NCBI RefSeq assembly: GCF_023283535.1
Contig: NZ_JAKILT010000008.1
Location: 59,566-123,565, forward strand
DNA: 64,000 bases
Direction of reading: 5' to 3'
DNA from: Shewanella sairae
GTDB lineage: Bacteria; Pseudomonadota; Gammaproteobacteria; Enterobacterales; Shewanellaceae
Below the pieces are notes generated by a model. It ran no database searches, was not told the DNA's origin, and was given only the letters and a program-made list of their open reading frames with translations. This document shows positions 39,944 to 49,474 of the stretch, one piece after another; position 1 is the stretch's first letter; every line of letters begins with the position of its first letter. Position numbers and translations under genes: made by a program.

Positions 39944-40627
39944 ATGGAACTGACTTTACACGAAGCTCGCGTCATTGGCGTTTTGCTTGAAAAAGAGATC
40001 ACTACGCCCGAGCAATATCCCCTTTCATTAAACAGTTTAACCTCAGGTTGTAATCAAAAAACCAGCCGCGAACCCGTGTTAAATCTCAGTGAATCTGAGG
40101 TACAAAACACCTTAGATAGCCTAAGTAAAAAAAGACTGATTTCAGAACAATCGGGGTTTGGCAGTCGCGTAGTCAAGTATAAGCACCGCTTTTGTAATAC
40201 CGAGTTTAGCGATCTTCAGCTTAAATCGTCAGAGCTTGCAGTCATTTGTTTGTTGCTGCTCCGAGGCCCTCAAACTCCGGGGGAGCTTAGAACTCGTAGC
40301 AACCGTTTACATGAGTTTAGTGATGTCAGTGAAGCTGAAGCCACATTGCAGGACCTACAAAGGCGAGAGTCGCCGTTAGTCACGCTAATGGCAAAAGAGC
40401 CAGGCAAACGCGAAGCCCGCTATCGTCAGCTATTTGCTCCACTAAATGATGATGAGCAATCCCCCCCCGCTTTACACAGCATGAGTATACAAGAATCAGA
40501 ACTAGCTTCAGAGCCATTAACTGCCCATGCTGCGCAAGAGAGCAACAAGGCACTTGAAGAGCGAGTCACTAAACTTGAACAAGAGTTAGCTGAACTAAAA
40601 GCTCAGCTTGCTGACTTACTAGAGTAA
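39944..40627 (+). CDS. yceH: YceH family protein (DUF480)
   Basis: 227 residues. [20 protein letters not shown] and [22 protein letters not shown] are the conserved winged-helix repeats of UPF0502/YceH. The C-terminus ends in a short coiled coil ([21 protein letters not shown]). Function unknown. AAGAGG precedes the ATG. There is no close operon partner; the ABC exporter genes follow after about 120 bases. Confidence 0.9.
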   Translation: MELTLHEARVIGVLLEKEITTPEQYPLSLNSLTSGCNQKTSREPVLNLSESEVQNTLDSLSKKRLISEQSGFGSRVVKYKHRFCNTEFSDLQLKSSELAVICLLLLRGPQTPGELRTRSNRLHEFSDVSEAEATLQDLQRRESPLVTLMAKEPGKREARYRQLFAPLNDDEQSPPALHSMSIQESELASEPLTAHAAQESNKALEERVTKLEQELAELKAQLADLLE

Positions 40628-40745
40628 TCCCCCGTCCTTCTATTGTTAACTATCGCTAATGTTTACCATCAACTTAGGGTTAACGCTGAGTTCTAATCAG
40701 TGTTAACCTATTTGTAATCTTTGTATTTAATATTAAGGGATCCGT

Positions 40746-41594
40746 TTGGAAAACAATGCCCCCGAAACAACCACAAAAAATAGCATGCTGAAAAACACTT
40801 TGTTAATTGCAAAGTTTGAAATCAAAAAAATGCTATTTAACCCTCGTGGGCTTATCGCCCTTATTGCCTTCGCACTGGTTTGGCTATTGATTTTACTTTA
40901 CCCGATTAGCGGTGCATCAAGCTTTTTAATCAACCCTGACTTTAGAGGGATCATCGAAGGCGTTTTCGGTCCTAACACGTTAAGTGAATTGTTCAAATGG
41001 CCTGTTGCAGAGCTTGCCGTTTACTGGATTGCAGCACTTTATATCTTTCCGCTATTTAGTATTTTTGTATCTGCCGATCAATTTGCTACCGATAAGGCCC
41101 GTGGAACCTTTCGATTTTTGTCCTTAAGAGTGGGTCGAGACAGCTTGTTTTTCGGTCGCTTTATAGGACATATGGCGCTGCAATGTCTTCTGCTAGCACT
41201 CACTGTAATCGCGACCATTTTACTGGCTATTACTCGTGATATGAGTCTGCTACTACCAGCAATCAGTTCGGGCTTAATCGTCACAATGAACTTAATGATT
41301 GTACTACTGCCCTATACCGCTTTAATGGCAATTTTATCTTTGTACGCCAACTCTGCACGCCAAGCGACCATTTATGCCATTTTAGTATGGGCTGCGATGT
41401 CGATTAGCATCGCGATTATTAATAATTACCTGCCCATTATTAGCGAGTTGAAATGGGCTCTACCAGGCGCACAGATCTCTTTGATGATAAATACACAAGG
41501 TTTGCAAACCTTTATGTATGCACCAGTCGCATTAATTCAAGCTGCAGTACTGTTATTTTTAGGCAAAATGTATATCAATAGGAGTGCACTATGA
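40746..41594 (+). CDS. ABC-2 type transporter permease
   Basis: 282 residues with six hydrophobic segments, beginning with a short amphipathic N-terminus (IAKFEIKKMLFNPRGLIAL), as in the ABC-2 family. The start is TTG at 40746: AAGGGA lies five bases upstream, while the next in-frame ATG at 40785 has no ribosome binding site. It overlaps the ATPase gene by 4 bases. The substrate is not readable. Confidence 0.85.
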   Translation: MENNAPETTTKNSMLKNTLLIAKFEIKKMLFNPRGLIALIAFALVWLLILLYPISGASSFLINPDFRGIIEGVFGPNTLSELFKWPVAELAVYWIAALYIFPLFSIFVSADQFATDKARGTFRFLSLRVGRDSLFFGRFIGHMALQCLLLALTVIATILLAITRDMSLLLPAISSGLIVTMNLMIVLLPYTALMAILSLYANSARQATIYAILVWAAMSISIAIINNYLPIISELKWALPGAQISLMINTQGLQTFMYAPVALIQAAVLLFLGKMYINRSAL

Positions 41595-42490
41595 ATTTAG
41601 TTAACTGCAAAGGGTTATCTAAATCCTATGGCGATAAAAAAGCATTAAATCAAGTTGATATAACCTTACATGCCGGTAGCCCAATTGCATTGGTCGGTCC
41701 AAATGGCGCCGGTAAAACCACTCTTTTTAGCCTACTATGCGGTTATATAGCGCCATCTGCAGGAGAGGTGAACTTACTCGGTCATAAGCCGGGTTCGCCC
41801 GAGTTACTTGGACGTATAGCATCACTGCCACAAGATGCAACATTAGATCCTAATCTAGACGTACTCACCCAGTTAAGTTTTTTTGCGACACTACAAGGCT
41901 ATAGCGATAAAAATGCCAAAGCCGAAGCCATGCGCGTGCTTAATTTAGTTGATTTAGCCAGCAGTGCTAAACAAAAGCCTAGTTCGTTAAGCCATGGTAT
42001 GGCTAAAAGAGTTGCCATTGCACAAGCATTAATGGGAACGCCTGAGCTAGTTCTACTTGATGAGCCCACTGCCGGGCTTGATCCAGCTAACGCTAAGAAG
42101 ATCCGTGAACTGGTAAAGTCGTTATCAACCAACACGACGTTCATTATCAGCTCACATAATTTAGATGAACTGGAAAAGCTATGTGATCAAGTGCTTTATC
42201 TGGAGCATGGACAACTGCGTCAATCAGTATCGATGAATGAGTCCCAGCATGACGACTATATAACCTTAACCATGCAGCACTGTGAGCCTAGTGCGTTAAT
42301 TGAAGCCGTATTAAACCTCGCTGACATTAGCTCTATCGAAGAAAGACAATCAAACCAATTCTTGATTAAGCATAATAGTGCAGAAGTTTATGGCATTGAA
42401 ATCGCACTACTTAACCTCTTTAAACAACGTAATTGGCAATATAAAGCCTTGCTAAAAGGACGCACGTTAGAAGAAAAGTTATTCTCCTAA
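41591..42490 (+). CDS. ABC transporter ATP-binding protein
   Basis: 299 residues. Walker A GPNGAGKTT, signature LSHGMAKRVAIAQAL, Walker B LVLLDEPTAGLDP, and the switch His in IISSHNLDELEKL are all present. A C-terminal domain of about 90 residues follows the ATPase core. It forms an exporter with the overlapping permease gene. It is a stand-alone two-gene unit ending in a terminator. Confidence 0.92.
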   Translation: MNLVNCKGLSKSYGDKKALNQVDITLHAGSPIALVGPNGAGKTTLFSLLCGYIAPSAGEVNLLGHKPGSPELLGRIASLPQDATLDPNLDVLTQLSFFATLQGYSDKNAKAEAMRVLNLVDLASSAKQKPSSLSHGMAKRVAIAQALMGTPELVLLDEPTAGLDPANAKKIRELVKSLSTNTTFIISSHNLDELEKLCDQVLYLEHGQLRQSVSMNESQHDDYITLTMQHCEPSALIEAVLNLADISSIEERQSNQFLIKHNSAEVYGIEIALLNLFKQRNWQYKALLKGRTLEEKLFS

Positions 42491-42515
42491 ACACCGTCTA
42501 AATAAACATTGATAT

Positions 42516-42542
42516 AAAACGGCGCTAATTGCGCCGTTTTTT
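42516..42542 (+). terminator. Terminator after the ABC exporter genes
   Basis: 10-bp stem AAAACGGCGC (42516-42525) with GCGCCGTTTT (42531-42540), loop TAATT, T6 tract. Confidence 0.92.
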
Positions 42543-42570
42543 ATTAGATAGCTTCAATCATCAGTTGAGA

Positions 42571-42799
42571 ATACCAATTAGTATAGAGATTTGGTCGCTC
42601 AGCGAGAGTTTAGCGGCACTGAGACAAGGTCATTAAGTGCTCCTGCTTTAATGACATTCACCACACCCGACCTCCACAGATGGCGGGAATGTCTATTGCG
42701 TGTCGGGAACATACAAGACCATTCTTTCGGCTATCCTCCTTGAATCAGTTTGCCAAAAATCGCTCTGAGTAGATCAAATTACTATACTGATTGGTATCA
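42571..42799 (+). repeat. Dispersed intergenic repeat, copy 3 (long form)
   Basis: 229 bp. Left end ATACCAATTAGTATA followed by GATTTGGTCGCTCAGCGAGA as in copy 2; right end TTTGCCAAAAATCGCTCTGAG...TATACTGATTGGTATCA. The centre differs from copy 2, including GACATTCACCACACCCGACC, so it may be a hybrid or carry an insertion. Confidence 0.85.
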
Positions 42800-42810
42800 C
42801 TAGATGACCG

Positions 42811-42846
42811 CACCTAATGCACCTAATGCACCTAATGCACCTAATG
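42811..42846 (+). repeat. Four copies of a 9-bp tandem repeat
   Basis: CACCTAATG is repeated four times without mismatch, immediately after repeat copy 3. In one frame it would encode Ala-Pro-Asn repeats in a 42-codon frame (42804-42932) that lacks a ribosome binding site. Confidence 0.8.
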
Positions 42847-43071
42847 CTAGCCAAATAGAATCCTTGCTAGATTGCAGCAGTGGTTGGGCTGATGAGCTGA
42901 TGGGCTGGGAGCAAAACAGGAAGTTTGGCTAAACAAATAAGAGCTTAATGCTGACTCGGCTAAAGCTAACCAGAAAGTCTGTTTAATTTTAATCTAACGA
43001 GGAAACTGCCAGAGACATAAGAGTAAGATCTTATTAATAGCGGAAAATAATGAAAAACAGTATATTTAAAC

Positions 43072-43102
43072 GAAAAAAGAGCCGTAGTAAACTACGGCTC
43101 TT
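43072..43102 (-). terminator. Terminator after the cold-shock gene
   Basis: AAGAGCCGTAGT (43077-43088), AA, ACTACGGCTCTT (43091-43102); on the minus strand followed by T6. Confidence 0.92.
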
Positions 43103-43144
43103 CGAAATTCTGTGTGATTAGCTAGTGCTAATCAAGCTGGTAAC

Positions 43145-43351
43145 TTAAACTACAGTTACGTTCTCAGCTTGTGGGCCTTTTTGACCTTGAGTAACAGTAA
43201 ACTGAACTTTTTGACCTTCGTCAAGAGTTTTGAAACCGTCAGAGTTGATAGCGCGGAAGTGTACGAATACGTCTGGACCAGACTCTTGCTCGATAAATCC
43301 GAAACCTTTATCAGAGTTGAACCACTTAACAACGCCAGTAACTTGAGACAT
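43145..43351 (-). CDS. Cold-shock domain protein (CspA family)
   Basis: 68 residues, one cold-shock domain. The RNA-binding motifs KGFGFIEQ (RNP1) and VFVHFRAI (RNP2) and the WFNSDKG start are intact. The fold binds single-stranded RNA/DNA as a chaperone. A strong promoter lies about 135 bases upstream of the start, leaving a long leader as usual for csp genes. Which csp paralogue this is cannot be told. Confidence 0.93.
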   Translation of the reverse strand: MSQVTGVVKWFNSDKGFGFIEQESGPDVFVHFRAINSDGFKTLDEGQKVQFTVTQGQKGPQAENVTVV

Positions 43352-43655
43352 AATATTGAATCCTGTAAATATAAATTAAAGCCTTAACGGCGGTAAAGCT
43401 GGAAAATGCCGGTTTACTTAATGTTAACAGGACGAACATTGTCGTATTGAACACATAAAAATAAGCCTAACCTTCAAGCTGCAAACACTATAAACCATTC
43501 TCATCATAAGTCAACACTCATTCGTGTCGGAATTTAAGGTGTTTTTACTTATAATTCTAAAGCTTGCTAAATGGATCAAAAAACACACATCTGCAAATTA
43601 AAACTTACTCGCCCATAACTGCTTAAGAAATAACCAGCAAGCTGTAACCTTTGAT
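43352..43655. other. csp leader and promoter region
   Basis: Upstream of the minus-strand cold-shock gene there is a leader of about 130 bases, then the promoter below, then about 140 bases up to the rlmA stop. No gene was seen. Confidence 0.55.
43487..43514 (-). promoter_or_regulatory. Promoter of the cold-shock gene
   Basis: On the minus strand TTGACT (43514-43509), a 16-base spacer and TATAGT (43492-43487). The predicted start near 43480 gives a leader of about 130 bases before the ATG at 43351, typical for cold-shock mRNAs. Confidence 0.7.
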
Positions 43656-44462
43656 TTATAAGGCTCGGAAGACTTCTACTTTAAAATCGAGTTCACAGCT
43701 CAAACCTGATTTAGCCAAGGCTAATTTATTTTCTTCTGTTAATTTCCAGTTATAAGGTGTCATTTGTAAAAAGTGACTAATGTCTGCCGCATCGGTCAGT
43801 GCCAGCTGTTGCTCAATTCGCTGTTGATGGATCAATTCAAAGCCATCTATCTGCGACGATTCTTGAGTATGCTCTTTCGGGTTATCATAAATAAGCTCTT
43901 TCAGAGCGTAATGGTGTCTTGGGCCAGCGCATACCGTAATCAAAATCCCACCGGGCTTAATTACACGTTTAAGCTCCTTATCTAATGAAGGGGCGTAAAT
44001 CCTCAACATAAAGTCGAAACTCTGGTCCGGAAACGGCATATCAAACGCACTAGCAACACTAAATGAAATTTTAGGATAACGCTTAGCGGCATACTTTAGC
44101 GCCGACTTACTAATATCGACCCCATAAAGGCTAAAGCCTTCTGGTAAGCTTTCTACTAAACGGTTTGAGTAATAACCTTCACCACAACCAATATCAACAC
44201 CAAAACGTGCATCTTGAGCATACTCATTAGCAAGCTGGTTTACTTTATCACTCAATACTTGGTAATAGCCCTTATTAAGAAATTCACGTCTAGCAAACAT
44301 CATCTCTTTATTGTCACCCGGATCATTGGACTTCTTCTTTTGTACCGGTAACAGATTAACGTAGCCCTCTTTGGCACAATCAAACCTATGGTTGGCAGGA
44401 CAACACCAAGTCTTATCTTCTTTAGATAATGCTTGCTGACATAAAGGGCAACGGTAAATCAT
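43656..44462 (-). CDS. rlmA: 23S rRNA (guanine-N1) methyltransferase RlmA type
   Basis: 268 residues from the ATG at 44462 (GGAG seven bases upstream); the open frame runs further upstream without support. The N-terminal zinc finger (YRCPLCQQALS, CCPANHRFDCAKEGY) and the SAM motif GVDIGCGEGYYS are characteristic. It methylates G745 of 23S rRNA in E. coli. A likely monocistronic gene, divergent from sbcB. Confidence 0.92.
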   Translation of the reverse strand: MIYRCPLCQQALSKEDKTWCCPANHRFDCAKEGYVNLLPVQKKKSNDPGDNKEMMFARREFLNKGYYQVLSDKVNQLANEYAQDARFGVDIGCGEGYYSNRLVESLPEGFSLYGVDISKSALKYAAKRYPKISFSVASAFDMPFPDQSFDFMLRIYAPSLDKELKRVIKPGGILITVCAGPRHHYALKELIYDNPKEHTQESSQIDGFELIHQQRIEQQLALTDAADISHFLQMTPYNWKLTEENKLALAKSGLSCELDFKVEVFRAL

Positions 44463-44828
44463 TTCAATCTCCAAACGGCAAAGCCTGACGCACGTATTAT
44501 TAAATGACACGTACAAATATAGCCGGATAATAATCTGTTAGACGTGCAAGCAGAGAATCTAAAACACAATAAGCAAATGCCATTTAATCACTCGACAACT
44601 AGATCGTTTGAGTCATTTGAAGCCAATCGTTCGCTTAGGGAAATGATGCTTGTTATCACAGGTCTAAAAAGGACGCTTATTCTACTACGGCAACCCACTT
44701 TGAACCAGCGGATAAAACTGCTGCAAACTCCAGCAAAGTACTTGAGTTGTATTAAGGAAACTAGGACATTCCTATCGAGGCAGTGCTATGATGAACGCAT
44801 TTATTGCTTGTAATAGCCACAACACTCT
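44463..44828. other. Divergent region between rlmA and sbcB
   Basis: 366 bases. One 89-codon frame on the plus strand shows no protein-like composition or ribosome binding site and is not called. No clear palindrome or terminator was seen. Confidence 0.4.
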
Positions 44829-46241
44829 ATGTCTATGAATAACCAACCCACCCTCTTCTGGCACGATTATGAAACTTTTGGGGCCAACCCAGCCAAAGAC
44901 AGGCCGTCTCAGTTTGCAGGCGTACGCACGGATATGGATCTCAATATCATCGGTGAGCCAGAAACTTTTTATTGTAAGGTCGCCAATGATTACCTACCGT
45001 CACCAGAAGCAATTTTAATCACCGGGATTACTCCGCAACTAGCTAACCTAAAAGGGATGCCAGAAGCCGAGTTTATGAATAAAATTAATGGTCTATTCAG
45101 TCAGCCAAAAACCTGTGTTGTTGGTTATAACTCGCTACGATTTGACGATGAAGTATCGCGCTATGGTTTTTATCGTAATTTTATAGATCCTTATGCGCGT
45201 GAGTGGCAAAACGGCAATAGCCGCTGGGACATTATTGACTTAGTTCGAGCTTGCTATGCCTTTAGACCTGAAGGCATTAATTGGCCAAAAAAAGAAGACG
45301 GTTCTCCTAGTTTTAAGCTAGAACAACTCACCGTTGCCAATGGCTTAAGTCATGAGAAAGCGCATGATGCTATGTCTGATGTTTATGCCACCATCGACAT
45401 GGCTAAGCTAATCAAGAGTGTGCAACCTAAGCTGTTTGACTATTATTTTAGCCTTAGACAAAAACAAGCAGTATCTAAGTTAATTGATGTGCTAGACATG
45501 AAACCGCTAGTACATGTTAGCTCTAAGATCAGTGCGCTAAATGGCTGTACCACGATTATCGCCCCTGTAGCCTACCACTCCACTAACAAAAACGCTGTGA
45601 TTTGCGTTAACTTGGCTATGGATGTGTCTCCGCTTATTGAGCTTAGCGTTGAAGAAATACGTGAGCGCATGTATACCCGCCGCAGCGATTTAGCGCCTGA
45701 TGAACTACCTATTGGTTTAAAACAAATCCACATCAATAAGAGCCCGTTTATAGCACCGGCAAATACCTTAACAGATGAGAATGCTGCGAGACTGGACTTC
45801 GATAAAGCCTTTGCAAGAGCCCAATATAAGAAGTTAAAACAACATCCTGAGCTTAGAGAAAAACTAGTAGCAGTATTTGACGTTGAACACGAAGAAAGGG
45901 CTATAGACGCCGACCAAGCTTTATATAGTGGTGGTTTTTTTAGTTCAGCAGACAAAGCAAAAATTGAGATCATCCGTAACACTCAACCAAGCAACCTAGC
46001 GGCAATTGAGCTTGATTTTGACGATGAGCGCCTTGCTGAAATGCTGTATCGATATCGTGCGCGTAACTACCCTGAAACGCTAAGCGACTCAGAGCAATAC
46101 CGCTGGCGCGAATTCTGCCAAGGCCGACTGAATGATCCAGACTATATTATTCGCTTAGAAAACTTGCTTGAAGAAACTGAGCAAGATGAATCTAAGCAAA
46201 AGTTATTACAAGCTTTGTGTCATTATCTTAGAAGCCTATAA
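44829..46241 (+). CDS. sbcB: Exodeoxyribonuclease I
   Basis: 470 residues, DnaQ-like 3'-5' exonuclease on single-stranded DNA, acting in recombination and mismatch repair. FWHDYETFGANPAKDRPSQFAG, VGYNSLRFDDEVSRYGFYRN and KAHDAMSDVYATIDMAK carry the Asp/Glu metal ligands, and the rest matches the SH3-like and C-terminal parts. The start may be either of two nearby ATG codons (44829, 44835). Confidence 0.96.
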   Translation: MSMNNQPTLFWHDYETFGANPAKDRPSQFAGVRTDMDLNIIGEPETFYCKVANDYLPSPEAILITGITPQLANLKGMPEAEFMNKINGLFSQPKTCVVGYNSLRFDDEVSRYGFYRNFIDPYAREWQNGNSRWDIIDLVRACYAFRPEGINWPKKEDGSPSFKLEQLTVANGLSHEKAHDAMSDVYATIDMAKLIKSVQPKLFDYYFSLRQKQAVSKLIDVLDMKPLVHVSSKISALNGCTTIIAPVAYHSTNKNAVICVNLAMDVSPLIELSVEEIRERMYTRRSDLAPDELPIGLKQIHINKSPFIAPANTLTDENAARLDFDKAFARAQYKKLKQHPELREKLVAVFDVEHEERAIDADQALYSGGFFSSADKAKIEIIRNTQPSNLAAIELDFDDERLAEMLYRYRARNYPETLSDSEQYRWREFCQGRLNDPDYIIRLENLLEETEQDESKQKLLQALCHYLRSL

Positions 46242-46272
46242 ACTAACTAAGCAAAAAATGAGACCTCCGTCG

Positions 46273-46302
46273 CATTCTAGTTGTAACAAGCTTACTAGAA
46301 TG
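46273..46302 (+). terminator. Possible terminator after sbcB
   Basis: CATTCTAGT (46273-46281) and ACTAGAATG (46294-46302) form a 9-bp stem with a 12-base loop. Only an AT-rich, not pure T, stretch follows, so it may be a regulatory hairpin before cdd instead. Confidence 0.4.
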
Positions 46303-46338
46303 ATATTTCATTAGCGTTAACAAAAAAGGAAATAGCAT

Positions 46339-47229
46339 ATGCAAGACAGATTTTTAAAAAGCATAGCTAAGTTACCTGAAACACTAGCAACGGCAATCGT
46401 GCCCTTGCTTGACCAAGATTTTGCGGGTCATATTGATGCACAACAGCTTGCTGAGCTACAAAAGCAAACAGGAATGGAGCTCGATGAATTACTTTTAGCA
46501 CTATTACCTATTGCAGCAGCTTTAGCACGCCCACCAATCAGTGAGTTTTATGTCGGTGCCATTGCCAAAGGTAAGAGTGGCGATATTTATATGGGCGCGA
46601 ATATTGAGCTACCTGGCGAAGCATTGTTTCATTCAGTACACGCCGAGCAAAGCGCAATCAGCCATGCTTGGTTGAGTGGCGAAAGCGTAATTGAGGACAT
46701 TATTGTTAATGCTTCACCTTGCGGACATTGCCGTCAGTTTATTAACGAGCTAGTAGAAGGCAGTAAGGTCAATATTCATTTGCCAGACCAAGCCACAGCG
46801 CCACTATCGCATTATCTGCCCTATGCATTCGGTCCAAGCGACCTCAATATCACCGCACCTTTGTTAAGTAAGCAGTTGCATACGCTGACACTAGACTCGA
46901 ACGATCCTATGATCATCGAAGCACTTGATCATGCAAGCCTCAGTTACGCACCGTACACTAAAAACTACGCAGCTGTGGTACTAGAAACTAAAGATGGTGC
47001 AACATACTGTGGACGCTATGCCGAAAACGCAGCATTTAATCCATCTATGCAGCCAATGCAAATGGCATTATCGACAATGGCGCGCCATAACCGTGACTTT
47101 AGCGAGATCAATCGCGCTGTATTGATTGAATCATCTAAAGGTGTTGTATCACTAGTGGGTGCAGCTATGGATGCATTGCATAGCGTTGCAGTCGTTGAGC
47201 TCGAGCATATTGTGGTTGAGCCAGAATAA
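46339..47229 (+). CDS. cdd: Cytidine deaminase (two-domain, E. coli type)
   Basis: 296 residues. Deaminates cytidine and deoxycytidine to uridine forms. The N-terminal catalytic domain holds HAEQSAI and SPCGHCRQF (zinc ligands His/Cys/Cys with the catalytic Glu); the C-terminal domain is a degenerate copy, as in E. coli Cdd (294 residues). AAAAAGGAAA precedes the ATG. It is followed by a strong terminator. Confidence 0.95.
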   Translation: MQDRFLKSIAKLPETLATAIVPLLDQDFAGHIDAQQLAELQKQTGMELDELLLALLPIAAALARPPISEFYVGAIAKGKSGDIYMGANIELPGEALFHSVHAEQSAISHAWLSGESVIEDIIVNASPCGHCRQFINELVEGSKVNIHLPDQATAPLSHYLPYAFGPSDLNITAPLLSKQLHTLTLDSNDPMIIEALDHASLSYAPYTKNYAAVVLETKDGATYCGRYAENAAFNPSMQPMQMALSTMARHNRDFSEINRAVLIESSKGVVSLVGAAMDALHSVAVVELEHIVVEPE

Positions 47230-47257
47230 GCAATCTGTAGTGTGTTAATCACAAAGT

Positions 47258-47286
47258 AAAAAGGACCACGAATGTGGTCCTTTTTT
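47258..47286 (+). terminator. Terminator after cdd
   Basis: 12-bp stem AAAAAGGACCAC (47258-47269) with GTGGTCCTTTTT (47274-47285), loop GAAT. Located between convergent genes. Confidence 0.93.
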
Positions 47287-47317
47287 AATAAATTAAACGC
47301 TCTTTGCAGCTAAACTA

Positions 47318-48193
47318 TTAACCGCGGTTCTTTTCAAGTTTTGCTAATAGACTTGATGTGTCCCAACGTGCACCGCCAATAGCTTGCACTTCTGAATAGA
47401 ATTGATCGACTAATGCTGTTAAAGGCAAATGTGAGCCATTGCGACGCGCTTCAGTTAGTGCAATTCCAAGATCTTTGCGCATCCAATCTACCGCAAACCC
47501 TAAGTTATACTCGCCCTGCCACATGGTTTGATAACGATTTTCCATCTGCCAAGACTGGGCGGCACCTTTGCTTATCACCTCTACCACTTTTTCGCCATCA
47601 AGGCCTGCGCTGCGCGCAAAATGTAATCCCTCAGCTAAACCTTGTACTACGCCTGCGATACAGATTTGATTGACCATTTTAGTCAGTTGACCAGCACCTA
47701 CCTCACCAAGCCTTTCAGCGCATCGAGCATAGGCATCCATAATCGGCTTTGCAGCTTCAAACGTTGCTTGTTCTCCGCCAACCATAACGGTTAATACGCC
47801 ATTTTCTGCCCCAGCCTGACCACCAGATACCGGAGCGTCCATAAAGCCAATATTAAGTGATTCGGCGACTGCAGCAATTTCACGCGCGACATCGGCGGAA
47901 GCGGTTGTGTGATCAACTAAAATACTATTTGCTGTCATGCCGGCTAATGCGCCTGTATCACTTAAAGTCACTTGGCGTAAATCATCATCGTTTCCGACAC
48001 AAACAAACACAATATCTTGTCCTTCAGCAGCCGCTTTGGGAGTCAATTGATATTCGCCACCGAACTCGTTAACCCACGCTTTTGCTTTAGCTTCAGTGCG
48101 ATTATAAACAGTCACTTGATGGCCATTTTTAACCAAATGTCCCGCCATTGGGTAACCCATTACGCCCAAACCGATAAATGCAACTTTAGCCAT
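47318..48193 (-). CDS. NAD(P)-dependent beta-hydroxyacid dehydrogenase (3-hydroxyisobutyrate dehydrogenase family)
   Basis: 291 residues. N-terminal Rossmann GLGVMGYPMAGHL, substrate-binding DAPVSGGQAGAENG, and the catalytic Lys in GQLTKMVNQ are typical of the beta-hydroxyacid dehydrogenases (GarR/GlxR/MmsB). Which hydroxyacid is used, e.g. tartronate semialdehyde or 3-hydroxyisobutyrate, cannot be judged. No pathway partners are adjacent. It points towards cdd. Confidence 0.85.
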   Translation of the reverse strand: MAKVAFIGLGVMGYPMAGHLVKNGHQVTVYNRTEAKAKAWVNEFGGEYQLTPKAAAEGQDIVFVCVGNDDDLRQVTLSDTGALAGMTANSILVDHTTASADVAREIAAVAESLNIGFMDAPVSGGQAGAENGVLTVMVGGEQATFEAAKPIMDAYARCAERLGEVGAGQLTKMVNQICIAGVVQGLAEGLHFARSAGLDGEKVVEVISKGAAQSWQMENRYQTMWQGEYNLGFAVDWMRKDLGIALTEARRNGSHLPLTALVDQFYSEVQAIGGARWDTSSLLAKLEKNRG

Positions 48194-48275
48194 TTCACTT
48201 CCTATTTGTAGAGTCAGATTATTTATATTTTGAAGCCATTCTAAAGGCTTGTTTGAAAAATAACAGGGAAACTAG

Positions 48276-48304
48276 AAAAAAAAAGCTAGCCCAAAGGCTA
48301 GCTT
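48276..48304 (-). terminator. Terminator after the thioesterase gene
   Basis: AAGCTAGCC (48283-48291), loop CAAA, GGCTAGCTT (48296-48304); on the minus strand a long T run follows. Confidence 0.88.
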
Positions 48305-48328
48305 CTGTGCATGAACAAACTCGGCACT

Positions 48329-48829
48329 TTAGGGTACTTGTAACGAAGGCTGGAGATCGACGTGCGCTTGCATTTCTGCACCAATCTTTTTGCGCATTTC
48401 CATCAATCGTATTGCTGATTCTCGCAGTTCAATATCCGCTGGCAGTTCCGGCTTCCAATCAGGTACTTCGGTCGGTTGACCTTCATCGTCAACCGCTACC
48501 ATCACTAATACACAGTGAGTGGTTAAATGCCTATCTTGATCTTTAGGGTCACCCGCTTTTACATCAACGCCTAAATGCATTGAAGTACGACCGGTATAAA
48601 TCACCTTTGCAGTCACTTCAACGATGTTGCCCACATGAATAGGCTTAACAAATCGAATACCGCCTGCATAAGCGGTAATACAATACTTACCGCTCCACCC
48701 TGCTGCACATGCATAACCCGCAAGGTCAATCCATTTCATCACGGCGCCGCCGTGTACTTTTCCGCCAAAATTAACGTCTGCAGGCTCTGCCAAAAACCTT
48801 AATGTTAATTGTCTCTCTAAACCGGCCAT
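48329..48829 (-). CDS. Acyl-CoA thioesterase, hotdog fold
   Basis: 166 residues from the ATG at 48829 (GAGG eight bases upstream); a TTG at 48841 is the alternative. NFGGKVHGGAVMKWIDLAGYACA is the catalytic Asp helix of the YciA/BACH type, and VGNIVEVTAKVIYTGRTSMHLGV the central beta strands. It probably hydrolyses acyl-CoA, but the chain-length preference is unknown. It lies between a small membrane protein and the dehydrogenase, with its own terminator. Confidence 0.88.
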   Translation of the reverse strand: MAGLERQLTLRFLAEPADVNFGGKVHGGAVMKWIDLAGYACAAGWSGKYCITAYAGGIRFVKPIHVGNIVEVTAKVIYTGRTSMHLGVDVKAGDPKDQDRHLTTHCVLVMVAVDDEGQPTEVPDWKPELPADIELRESAIRLMEMRKKIGAEMQAHVDLQPSLQVP

Positions 48830-48893
48830 ATCGGACCTCAATGCGTTAACTGACTATTGAGTATCTTACGCCAAATTCTTTACATCGGCACGT

Positions 48894-49262
48894 TTAGCCA
48901 AACTGACCGACTAAAAAGCTACCACTTAACACCAAAGGCAGAGCTAAACGATAAACCCATAGCTGAGTTGTCGCGCCAAAATATTTTCCGCCGTTAGATA
49001 TGGTATAGATAGCGATACCAGCTAAAAATAACCCCATCACTTCAATACCCGCAATAACGCTATTGGCATTACTCACATCAATGGCAGTGATCAGCAGTGC
49101 AAACCAAACAATGCTAAAAGCAGCAACTGCTGCATTGAAGGTTTTTACGCCCAATTGCAGCTGCGGTAGACGCGCAGAAGATTCACCGCGAATAAGCTCA
49201 TTAATATTAGCGGTGATAATGCCTAAGATAGGCATGATAGGAATAACAATTGGATTAAGCAC
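48894..49262 (-). CDS. Small integral membrane protein
   Basis: 122 residues from a GTG at 49262, which has AAGGAA seven bases upstream; the open frame extends to 49304 without support. About four hydrophobic segments: IVIPIMPILGIITANI, AAVAAFSIVWFALLITAI, AGIEVMGLFLAGIAIYTI and LALPLVLSGSFLVGQF. I recognise no family. Confidence 0.6.
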   Translation of the reverse strand: MLNPIVIPIMPILGIITANINELIRGESSARLPQLQLGVKTFNAAVAAFSIVWFALLITAIDVSNANSVIAGIEVMGLFLAGIAIYTISNGGKYFGATTQLWVYRLALPLVLSGSFLVGQFG

Positions 49263-49451
49263 TTTCGTGTTCCTTAGGTAAGATATACATTGCGCTCTTA
49301 ACATGAGCTGATGCCGCAGTATCTGCCTAAAAACACGTATATTCTACTGGCTTTTCAGCACATTAACTAAGGTTAATCTTGGCGTTATCAAGCGTTAATA
49401 TAACGCCTAAATTATGTGAAGCAGCTCATGATTTAGTTAAGCCCACATAAT

Positions 49452-49474
49452 AAAAAAGCGCCTTTCGGCGCTTT
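49452..49474 (-). terminator. Terminator after fabF
   Basis: AAAGCGCC (49455-49462), loop TTTC, GGCGCTTT (49467-49474); on the minus strand T6 follows. Confidence 0.9.

Noticed and set aside
44544..44813. 89-codon plus-strand frame between rlmA and sbcB
   Set aside because: Composition is not protein-like, no ribosome binding site precedes the start, and it overlaps the region expected to hold the promoters of the two divergent genes.
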